Assembly: GCA_000482145.1 (NCBI GenBank)
Contig: AUXH01000083.1
Location: 1-45,647, forward strand
Direction of reading: 5' to 3'
Source of the DNA: Strigomonas culicis
Taxonomy: Eukaryota; Euglenozoa; Kinetoplastea; Trypanosomatida; Trypanosomatidae
DNA: 45,647 nt
Notes under the pieces: generated by a model
Told to the model about the DNA's origin: nothing
Seen by the model: only the letters and a program-made list of their open reading frames with translations
The model's database searches: none
Part shown: in pieces, positions 18,448 through 25,697 of the stretch
How the letters are laid out: each line of letters opens with the position of its first letter
Position numbering within the stretch: the first letter of the stretch is position 1
Position numbers and translations under genes: made by a program

Positions 18448-18741
18448 TTACTGAATGGTCTTGCGCAGCTCCTTGAAGAGCTCGGCGGCCTCGTTGCCCA
18501 TCTCCTGGATGAGCGCGGGCGCCTCCGCGGAGGCCTTGCCCTCATCCTTCTTCGCCTGCTGCGACTGAAGGCGGCCAGCGTTCTCATTGCGGACCTTCTG
18601 TTGGTACTGCACCCAGAGGGCGTCGTTCGTCGACTTCTCCTGGAAGCCGCGGTTGAAGCCGAGCCAAGCTACCACAACGTACGTGAAGTTCTTGAACTGG
18701 TTGAGCGTCTTAGGCGCCGCCTTGGAAGCAACTTTGGACAT
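18448..18741 (-). CDS. Probable mitochondrial F1Fo-ATP synthase subunit e
   Basis: 97 residues. One short hydrophobic segment (about 19-33) carries a GxxxG motif (G28-F-N-R-G32). A long charged helix follows, rich in Lys, Gln, Glu and Ala. Small size, an N-terminal membrane helix with GxxxG and a charged C-terminal helix are the hallmarks of ATP synthase subunit e, which with subunit g drives ATP synthase dimerisation and cristae shape. I also recall, without being able to check, that the T. brucei subunit e gene lies in this part of chromosome 11. Sequence similarity alone would not prove it. There is no cleavable-looking presequence. The nearest AG is only a few nt before the ATG, implying a very short 5' UTR. 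Confidence 0.6.
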   Translation of the reverse strand: MSKVASKAAPKTLNQFKNFTYVVVAWLGFNRGFQEKSTNDALWVQYQQKVRNENAGRLQSQQAKKDEGKASAEAPALIQEMGNEAAELFKELRKTIQ

Positions 18742-19043
18742 GCTGTCTGGGGTTGGTGCGAGGGGGGTGTATGTTAATGAAAGGAAAAAAAGAACCGAAA
18801 ATAGAAGGCTAAGTGAGTAGAGGTAATAAAAGGTTTAAAAAAAAAAAAAAGAGAGGGAGGAGAGAGGAAAGAATATCATGAAATAGAAGAGAAGAGGAAT
18901 GAAGGAAAGAAACAACACACGCAAAAAAAAAGGCAACATAATGACAAGAGCCATCCTAATGAAAACGATTTGCTTTTATGCGTGCAAATGATGTTCTGGT
19001 TTGGTCTGTTTTGATGCGTGTGAATATATGCATACGGCATGCC
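18742..19043. other. Intergenic, 302 bp
   Basis: Purine-rich plus strand (18780-18930) supplies pyrimidine tracts for the 97-residue gene; the remainder is short 3' UTR. No gene seen. Confidence 0.5.
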
Positions 19044-19349
19044 TTAGCTTCGACCAGCGCGCGCAGTCCTCGAGCCGGGCGGCGGCGGCTGGTCCGTGTC
19101 GTCCCCGACGAAGCCGCGCGAGGACGTGGCGGGAAAGGACGGCGCGCGGAGGGGCAACACCACGTCCGCCTCATTCTCGCAGTACCCCATGACGTTGCCG
19201 CGACACACCAGGTTGATGGCGCCAATGCCGATGAGGCCGGTGAGGAACGTCTTGGCGCAGCCCCAGTAGGATGCGTCGGAGCTTTCCGTGCCGAACCACG
19301 ACGCGGCGGCCCCGCCTCTGCTCGCCCGCCGTGCCGTCAGGCGGAGCAT
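19044..19349 (-). CDS. Small mitochondrial-type single-span protein
   Basis: 101 residues from ATG at 19349; the frame extends further upstream but through UTR-like sequence. The N-terminus MLRLTARRASRGG looks like a mitochondrial targeting signal. One hydrophobic segment lies at about 33-49 (FLTGLIGIGAINLVC). The C-terminal 30 residues are Pro/Arg/Ser-rich. I recognise no family. Size and topology suit an accessory subunit of a respiratory complex or ATP synthase. The start is less certain than for neighbours, because no AG lies between the nearest pyrimidine stretch and the ATG. Confidence 0.65.
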   Translation of the reverse strand: MLRLTARRASRGGAAASWFGTESSDASYWGCAKTFLTGLIGIGAINLVCRGNVMGYCENEADVVLPLRAPSFPATSSRGFVGDDTDQPPPPGSRTARAGRS

Positions 19350-19703
19350 AGGATGCGGAAGGGTGCAAGAAAAACGGCTAGTGGGATGTACTCTATTTCT
19401 TTCCCTTCTTACACCAAGAGTAATAATAGTAAATACGTCATTCGTAAATAAAAAGAGTGTAGAAGGGTAACGGAAGTGGGCCATGAATGGTACCATCAGT
19501 GGTATTAAGACGAGAACGAGGCTGTTTGCTTCTTCTGTGATATCTCGTGTAGGTAACTGGGTGATGGTATGTTTTTTTTTTTTGTCTGTCAATGATGCGA
19601 GTATCGTATATAGTACATTGGTTTACATTCAAGAGGGAAAGGAAATAATAATGATAAAGAAAGGAGAGAAGTGAAGTGAGTTCAACAACGGCGCCACCAG
19701 CGA
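19350..19703. other. Intergenic, 354 bp
   Basis: Mixed composition with a T run at 19572-19582. No gene or RNA gene seen. Confidence 0.5.
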
Positions 19704-20801
19704 TCAGGCAAACTTGTGGTGGTGCACGCTCATGCGACTATACGTCAGCTCCATCGGCTTTCCAAACGCCTCCGGCGTCACAGGCTCCTGCGGCGGCTTC
19801 GGCACGGTGAGCTGCGGCAGGTCCTCCTCGATGATGTGGAACGTCCGGCCGAAGTGGTAGCGGAACTCCGGCAGGTGCCCGGAGTAGCCGCAGACGTGCT
19901 TCTGGTACATGCCGCGCGCGTCCCGCTCGTCGCGCCCGCGCAGCCACTCGTCGCGGCGGTCCTCGCTCAGGTAGCGGTCGAACTTGCGGTCCGTGCGGAC
20001 GCCCGTGTGGATCATGCAGGATTGCGTGTTCGTCGCGCCGCCGGGGAACGCGGCGGCCGCCGGGTCCACCGGCGGCACCGGCACGAGCGGCTCCGCCGTC
20101 GCGAGCCGCGCCTCCATCGCGGCCGCGGCCGCGCCGCCGCCCGCCTGCTTGGGCAGCAGCAGCAGGCACGCCGCGAGGTAGTTCATGACGTCGACCGCAG
20201 GCACCGCGTCGCCGGGGTAGTTCTCGAGCGTGAAGACGGCCGCCGCGTCCTCGTAGATGGACTGCAGCGCCGCGCTGGTGTTGTTCGCCGCCACGTTGCC
20301 CTCCGCGTCCGCCCCCTCCACGGGGCTCAGGAGGCCGAGCAAAAGGTCGATCGCGCTGCTGAGTGTCACCGGCGGCAGCACCTCCAGCGAGCCGCTCGCC
20401 GTCTTCTCGGTCGAGGCGGCCGCCGGGAAGACGCGGCGCAGCGTGCCCATCTGGGACGGACTAAGGCAGTTGATCGGACTCAGGTCGCCCACGAGCGGCT
20501 GCAGCTGGATGAAGCCCACCGGGTCCTTGTACGCCAGCGTGATCTTCTGGTAGTCGTCCGTGGTCAGCATGAGGCCGCAGCGCCGGAAGACGTCCTTCAG
20601 ACCCTCCGGGTTGACGTGCGAGTACTTGTCCTTGGCGTTTCTCTCCTTCTCCCGCTCGCGCTGCAGCGCCCGCAGCAGCTCTACCATCCCCCGGGCGCCG
20701 CTGCGCAGGAGCAGCGAGCGCGTCTTCCCTATCGTAGGCGTGGCGTTGTCGCGCGCGACCGCCACCTCCTGCGGAGTCATCAGCTTCACGTGGGAGGCCA
20801 T
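19704..20801 (-). CDS. Probable axonemal microtubule inner protein with EF-hand-like region
   Basis: 365 residues, no signal peptide or membrane segment. The N-terminal half (about 35-115) resembles a helix-loop-helix EF-hand module (GLKDVFRRCGLMLTTDDYQK followed by a FIQLQPLV strand). The loop lacks a convincing calcium-binding DxDxD set. The middle is Ala/Pro-rich. The C-terminal third has CGYSGHLPEFRYHFGRTF, close to the GYxGxxPxxxYxxGxTF pattern of ciliary microtubule inner proteins of the FAM166/CIMIP2 type. EF-hand plus this motif suggests a flagellar doublet protein (EFHB/CFAP21-like). Identification is by motif only. Start is ATG at 20801. Confidence 0.6.
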   Translation of the reverse strand: MASHVKLMTPQEVAVARDNATPTIGKTRSLLLRSGARGMVELLRALQREREKERNAKDKYSHVNPEGLKDVFRRCGLMLTTDDYQKITLAYKDPVGFIQLQPLVGDLSPINCLSPSQMGTLRRVFPAAASTEKTASGSLEVLPPVTLSSAIDLLLGLLSPVEGADAEGNVAANNTSAALQSIYEDAAAVFTLENYPGDAVPAVDVMNYLAACLLLLPKQAGGGAAAAAMEARLATAEPLVPVPPVDPAAAAFPGGATNTQSCMIHTGVRTDRKFDRYLSEDRRDEWLRGRDERDARGMYQKHVCGYSGHLPEFRYHFGRTFHIIEEDLPQLTVPKPPQEPVTPEAFGKPMELTYSRMSVHHHKFA

Positions 20802-21275
20802 GTCGATCCGTCCGTGGTGCTTAGAGGGGGTGCGAACCTAGATAGATATAGATATATATATATATATTCACACTTTTACAGTGATCGCAGAAGAAGAAAA
20901 AAATGATTCCCGTCGAGAAAGCAGAAAAGAGATGTTTTAAGAGAGGGAAAAAAAAAACAGTTTAGCGCCGTCACGCAGGCAGAGCATACCGCTGTGCATC
21001 ATATTAAGAGAAGAAGCGCCGACGCGCGCGCTCACAAAGCACAAAACAGAGCACCCTGTTAGGACACGGCGTGGCTTACTGATTACGCATGCAAGTGCGT
21101 ACACAAGCAAAGAATTGAGAATGAAAAAATCGCCAATCGAAAGAACAAGAAAAACGGTGGGAAAAAAAAACTACATGGACAAAAAAACAGCACGACAGAA
21201 GAAAACACGTCAAACAAATTTATTGCTCTTGTTTTAACGCTATTCTGTCTCTGTATGCAGCAGCCGCGCTCCTGC
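20802..21275. other. Intergenic, 474 bp
   Basis: A (TA)n/GATA-rich stretch (20841-20870) leads on the minus strand to CTATCTAG (AG at 20839-20838), a weak acceptor candidate for the axonemal gene. The rest is mixed UTR. No gene seen. Confidence 0.5.
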
Positions 21276-24200
21276 CTACTCCTCGTACGCCAGCACCACC
21301 AACGGAATCACGGACTGTCGATTGAGCGAGGAGCTGTTCTTCATGCTGGAATGGCTGCCCGAGCGGTACCAGTTGGTGAGAGCGCTGTTCGCGCCGGCGG
21401 TCTGCGTTGTCTGGAGCAGCGCCCGGATGTCCTCCGGTGCGTCGTCCGCGCAGAGGAGCCGCAGGCGCCACACGCACTCGCGCCACGCGTCGTGCTGGCC
21501 CGTGGCGTGGAAGTACAGCGCGAGGTTGGCGAGGGTGCGCACCGTGTGTGGGCTGTGCAGCCCCTCGAGTCCGATAAAGAGCTCCGCCGCGTTGCGCAGG
21601 CACAGCTCCACCCCGACGTCCGGCTGCACCTCCGCGTGCAGCGCCGCCTCGTGCGTCAGCGCCGCGCGCGCGATCGCGCGGTTGAAGAGCTGCACGCCGC
21701 GGTGCAGCGCGTCCTGCGCCGCGTAGAGGTCCTGCGAGCAGAAGGTCTGCAGGGTCGACAGCATGTGCTGCAGCACCGCCTCCCCGTCCTGCAGCTCCGC
21801 GTCGCTCGACGCGGGCCCGCAGTGGACCTCGACGGGGTAGCTCCGCCGCACGGAGAGCAGCTCGGCGGTGAAGCGGTGGTATTGCAGGCTGAACGGGCTG
21901 CCGAGCTGGTGCAGCACCAGGTCCGCCTGGTGCACCACCTCGCTGAGGCACGCCAGCAGCTTCGCCAGGACGGCCTCCTCCGGCAGCGAGCACGGCCCCT
22001 CCTGTCGGAGCGTCGGCATCGTGCAGACGTGAAAGGGGCGCCCGCACTCCTCCGGCAAGTTCGTGACGGGCAGCGTCGGCAGCCCCTCCATGTCGGACAG
22101 CAGGTGGACCTGGCGGCGCAGCACCTGTATCAGCAGGCAGCGGTCCGCCAGCGTGTTGAGCTGCTCGCGCCGCTGCGCGGCCGCCATCTCGAGCCCGTTG
22201 AGAAAGCCGCCCGCGACGGAGGAGGACGCGCCGAGGGCGCTGCGGTAGTTGCGGCCGAGGTGACGGCAGTCCTCGTCGCCGAGGCTCACGCTGTCCTGCT
22301 CCAGCAGGTGCCACAGCAGCACCGGCGCGGTCGACATGTTCGTCACCTGCCGCACGAGGGTCGGCAGCATCTTGCTGAGCGGCGGCAGCAGCCGGTGCCT
22401 GCCGGGGCCCGCCACCGCCTCGTCGGAGCGGCAGCAGTCGCGCTGGATGGTCAGGAACGGGATGAGCGCCGCGCCGTAGAGGTCCCACTCGCGGTGGGTC
22501 GCGTCGTGCCGCATCAGCAGCCGCAGCAGCTGCATCGTGCGCAGCCGGATCCACCGCGGCACCTCGTACACCGCGCCCTCCGCCGACGCCGCGCTGGGGT
22601 CGACGTCGTCCCGCGGCGCCGCGTCGGGCCGGCGCCGATGCGGCGAGAAGTCCTTCACGGTCGGCACGCAGCTCGTCACGCGGCCGTCGACGACCGTCAT
22701 GCCGAAGGCGGCACAGAGGCGCTCGTGGACGATGGCCTTGTCGGCCTCGCCGAGCGGCAACTTCAGGTCCGGCGCCGCGTTGAAGGGGATGTGGAACTTG
22801 TGATACACAAAGGGCAGGATCGTGTCGTTGTACAGATCGTTCAGTGTGACAGCCTCCTCCCACACCTCCTTCTCGTCCAAGTTGCCGCGGAAGTACATGT
22901 GCTGGGGCAGCTCCCGTCCGTCGTACTGCATGAAGGCGACCAGGGTGCGCTCCACCAGGTCAAAGAAGTGCATGTTCGCGTACAGGTGGTGGCTCTTCTC
23001 CGCCTGCGGCCTCTCCTTCCGCGCGAGACCGCCCAGCTCGGGTGGGAGTGGGTTTGCCACCGCCGCCCCGATGCAGACGCCGCGGGCCGGCGGCGGCCCC
23101 GCGCGCACGCTGCGCCGCTTCTTGTGGCTCGGCGGCGAGTTCGCCGCGGCGGTGGTGGCCGTCACCACATGGGGCCGCCCCATGAAGAGCCGCGCGACGT
23201 GGCGCACGCTGGCCGCGAAGGCCTTCAGCCTGTCGAGCAGCCCGGTCCGCGAGAAGGGCGCCGACGCGTTCAGAAAGAGCGTCTCGCAGGATTCGCTGCT
23301 CGTCTCCTCCAGTGCGTACTCCTCGTCCGTCGCGTCCGAGTCGCCGTCGATGCCGTACTGGTCCACGAGCCCGAAGATGGGCGCGCCGTCCTCATCCACA
23401 TAGGCCCCGTCGTCGTGGTCGCCCAGGTCGGCGAGCGCGCCGCGGGCGTGCAGGTCGGGGAAGCGCGTCTCATACGCGCGGCACAGGATGTACTCCTTGA
23501 TGCCGCGGAACAGGATCTCGCGCTTCAGCTCGAAGAGCATGTGCCGCGGCGCGGAGGGGAACTGGATGAGGGTCAGGTAAAGCGCGCCCAGCAGCCGTTT
23601 CGGGTACCCCATACGGTCGAACTGACTCACAATGTTGCCGGTGTAGTAGAGGTTGACGTGCGCGGGGGGGGCCGCGCCGGCCGCCTCGGCGTCCTCCGTC
23701 TCGTCGAGTGAGGCGAGGGTCTCCTGCACCAGGTCCAGTGCGGAGGAGGACATGGTGCTGTGCCCGCCGCTCTGCGTCAGCAGTGCCTGCGGCGTCAGCG
23801 GCGTGACGGCCGGCGTCGGGCACAGCGGCACGCTCGCCGTGAACGGGTTCGCGCTCAGCATCTGGCCCGCCTCCTCCGTATTCGTGCTCTCCAGAGTCAC
23901 CGCGGTCGTGTGGGAGACGGAGACCTCGCCGTGCGACCGCGCGAAGTCCATCTCCTGCTGCAGCTTCTGCTGCGCGGCGCGGCGCCGCTTCTCGCGCTGC
24001 GCCCGCTCGAGCGGCGCCTCCCGCACCCGCGACAGCAGGTCCTGCATGCCGCGGTCGATCTCGTACTTCATGAAGTGCAGTGTCTCCAGGTTCTCCGAGA
24101 TGAACGCGTCCGGCGCAAACGAGCGGCAGGACAGGTGCACGCCCTTGGAGGAGAGCAGCTGCGGGCTCAGCAGCGAAAACTCGCTCAGCGTGAGGCTCTG

Positions 24201-25361
24201 GCCGTTGGTCGCCAGGCGGCCCGAGAGCCACGGCGGGAACCAGCGCCGGTTCTGGATGAAGTAGTACCGCCCATCGCGGCCGAAGTGCACGTACACGTCC
24301 TTCGGCATGAAGCTGTAGTCGGGCGACATCTCGTAGTTGGGGTTGCCCACCATGCGGGGGTGGTCCGCGGCCGTCTCCTGGTCCGCGCTGCCGCAGTACG
24401 GCGTCAACGAGAAGGCGGACGCGAGCTGCTGCGCCATGGCGGCGACCTCCCCGCTCTGCTCCGTCACCGACGTGAGCGTCTCGCTGATGGGCGCGAGCGA
24501 GATGACCGTGACGCCGCGCCCGCGGTAGCGGTAGTGGTAGTGCAGCGGCACGTGCACGTGCGACACACTGGCCTGCTGCACCCAGCGCGACGAGCGGCAC
24601 TCGAGGCTGCCCACCTTCTCCCCCAGGCACGAGCTCCAGAAGAAGAAGAAGAAGCCCTGGCGCACCACCACGCGGCCGTGCGTGACCGTGTAGTGGAGCA
24701 TCGCGTCCGACAGCACGCTGCACTCGCCGGTCGCGGCGGCCGCGTAGTTCAGGGTGCTCTCCCGCAGCTCCGTGGCGAGGGGGTAGCTGCGGCTGCGGGA
24801 ACTGCTCATCTCGCGCTCCGCAAGGTCGCTCGTGCGATCCGCGCACAGGCTGTCCTCCCAGTCGATCACGGCGGTCACGACCTGCAGGGTGTCGTGGTAG
24901 AAGGTGGCCACGACGCCCTCGAGCGCGGCCTGCGACGCCTGGTAGTTGGCCGCGTCCCAGCTGCTCACCGTGAGCTGGAAAATGTCGTTCGGCCCGAACG
25001 CCTTGGCCGTGTCCTCGCCGGCCAGCGCCCGGTAGCACGCGTCCAGGTACGAGGCCGTGAAGTCCTTCTCGATCGTCATGTGGTCGGCGGACATTTTGGG
25101 CGGCCGCACGTCGAAGAGCTGCCCGCTGAGCGTCATCTCCCGCTGGTGCTGCGCGAGCAGCCCCATCTCCGCCGTGCCCGTGAGGTCGCCAGGCGTGGTC
25201 GGCGACGAGGGGCTCGGGTACATGCGCCCCCGCCGCCGGTGCCGCTTGCGCAGCGAACGGACGCCGGCGGGGGCCTGCCGCGGCGCCTCGTCGGGGAGGG
25301 AGAGCGCGTCGTAGGGGGCACGACCGTGGCCCTTTTGTTCAACGGAGCTTTCCGATCCCAT
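21276..25361 (-). CDS. Large CLU-like (clustered mitochondria / TIF31) protein
   Basis: 1361 residues from ATG at 25361; the open frame continues 30 codons upstream but only through a pyrimidine tract. Residues about 270-420 resemble the CLU central domain: VPLHYHYRYRGRGVTV recalls its DYRGxRV strand. VYVHFGRDGRYYFI followed by RWFPP recalls its 'GxDGRxYLLDxxRxFPP' core, and a SLLSPQLLS helix recalls its LLRPE helix. The C-terminal 250 residues are helical, like a TPR region. CLU proteins bind mRNAs for mitochondrial proteins and affect mitochondrial distribution. The match is distant. A five-Phe run (237-241) lies just before the domain. No membrane spans. A kinetoplastid-specific function remains possible. 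Confidence 0.6.
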   Translation of the reverse strand: MGSESSVEQKGHGRAPYDALSLPDEAPRQAPAGVRSLRKRHRRRGRMYPSPSSPTTPGDLTGTAEMGLLAQHQREMTLSGQLFDVRPPKMSADHMTIEKDFTASYLDACYRALAGEDTAKAFGPNDIFQLTVSSWDAANYQASQAALEGVVATFYHDTLQVVTAVIDWEDSLCADRTSDLAEREMSSSRSRSYPLATELRESTLNYAAAATGECSVLSDAMLHYTVTHGRVVVRQGFFFFFWSSCLGEKVGSLECRSSRWVQQASVSHVHVPLHYHYRYRGRGVTVISLAPISETLTSVTEQSGEVAAMAQQLASAFSLTPYCGSADQETAADHPRMVGNPNYEMSPDYSFMPKDVYVHFGRDGRYYFIQNRRWFPPWLSGRLATNGQSLTLSEFSLLSPQLLSSKGVHLSCRSFAPDAFISENLETLHFMKYEIDRGMQDLLSRVREAPLERAQREKRRRAAQQKLQQEMDFARSHGEVSVSHTTAVTLESTNTEEAGQMLSANPFTASVPLCPTPAVTPLTPQALLTQSGGHSTMSSSALDLVQETLASLDETEDAEAAGAAPPAHVNLYYTGNIVSQFDRMGYPKRLLGALYLTLIQFPSAPRHMLFELKREILFRGIKEYILCRAYETRFPDLHARGALADLGDHDDGAYVDEDGAPIFGLVDQYGIDGDSDATDEEYALEETSSESCETLFLNASAPFSRTGLLDRLKAFAASVRHVARLFMGRPHVVTATTAAANSPPSHKKRRSVRAGPPPARGVCIGAAVANPLPPELGGLARKERPQAEKSHHLYANMHFFDLVERTLVAFMQYDGRELPQHMYFRGNLDEKEVWEEAVTLNDLYNDTILPFVYHKFHIPFNAAPDLKLPLGEADKAIVHERLCAAFGMTVVDGRVTSCVPTVKDFSPHRRRPDAAPRDDVDPSAASAEGAVYEVPRWIRLRTMQLLRLLMRHDATHREWDLYGAALIPFLTIQRDCCRSDEAVAGPGRHRLLPPLSKMLPTLVRQVTNMSTAPVLLWHLLEQDSVSLGDEDCRHLGRNYRSALGASSSVAGGFLNGLEMAAAQRREQLNTLADRCLLIQVLRRQVHLLSDMEGLPTLPVTNLPEECGRPFHVCTMPTLRQEGPCSLPEEAVLAKLLACLSEVVHQADLVLHQLGSPFSLQYHRFTAELLSVRRSYPVEVHCGPASSDAELQDGEAVLQHMLSTLQTFCSQDLYAAQDALHRGVQLFNRAIARAALTHEAALHAEVQPDVGVELCLRNAAELFIGLEGLHSPHTVRTLANLALYFHATGQHDAWRECVWRLRLLCADDAPEDIRALLQTTQTAGANSALTNWYRSGSHSSMKNSSSLNRQSVIPLVVLAYEE

Positions 25362-25451
25362 TAGAAATGCATCGAGTATCAAAACAAAAGACGAAAAAAT
25401 AGATGAGAAAAAAGGCAAAATGGGGAAAAAATACACGTATATACAAAGCAA

Positions 25452-25478
25452 CTACAAGAGAGAGAGAGAGAGAGAGAG
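25452..25478 (-). promoter_or_regulatory. (CT)n spliced-leader acceptor for the CLU-like gene
   Basis: On the minus strand a pure CT dinucleotide run (complement of 25478-25457) is followed by TTGTAG, with the AG at 25453-25452. It is the first AG after the tract, and no other AG occurs before the ATG. The predicted 5' UTR is about 90 nt. Confidence 0.65.
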
Positions 25479-25642
25479 CATGCACATGACGGGTCAGTTG
25501 AATAAAAAAAAGAATACACCAAAAGGCGCAAAAATAAACAGAGAGGGGATAGGAACCGAACAGCTATATCACCGGAAGCAGGTTTGTGTTTACAATATGA
25601 AAGGCTTAATCCACACTGACAAGAACAGAAACAGGAAGAGTA

Positions 25643-25646
<4 letters not shown>

Positions 25647-25681
<35 letters not shown>
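25647..25681. repeat. (CA)17 microsatellite, read as (UG)n in the Raptor 3' UTR
   Basis: Uninterrupted CA run. In the Raptor transcript it is a UG repeat beginning 16 nt after the stop codon. Confidence 0.9.
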
Positions 25682-25685
<4 letters not shown>

Positions 25686-25697
25686 CTATTGCAACAG

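Larger units (their letters stand above)
25362..25697. other. Intergenic, 336 bp, with two long microsatellites
   Basis: Holds the CLU-like acceptor built on (AG)11 (25457-25478) and a (CA)17 run (25647-25681) that lies 16 bases past the Raptor stop. No gene seen. Confidence 0.6.

Noticed and set aside
25362..25451. 30-residue N-terminal extension of the CLU-like protein (hydrophobic, signal-like)
   Set aside because: It is a translation of the pyrimidine tract and lies downstream of the only acceptor AG as 5' UTR. Its hydrophobicity comes from T-rich codons.
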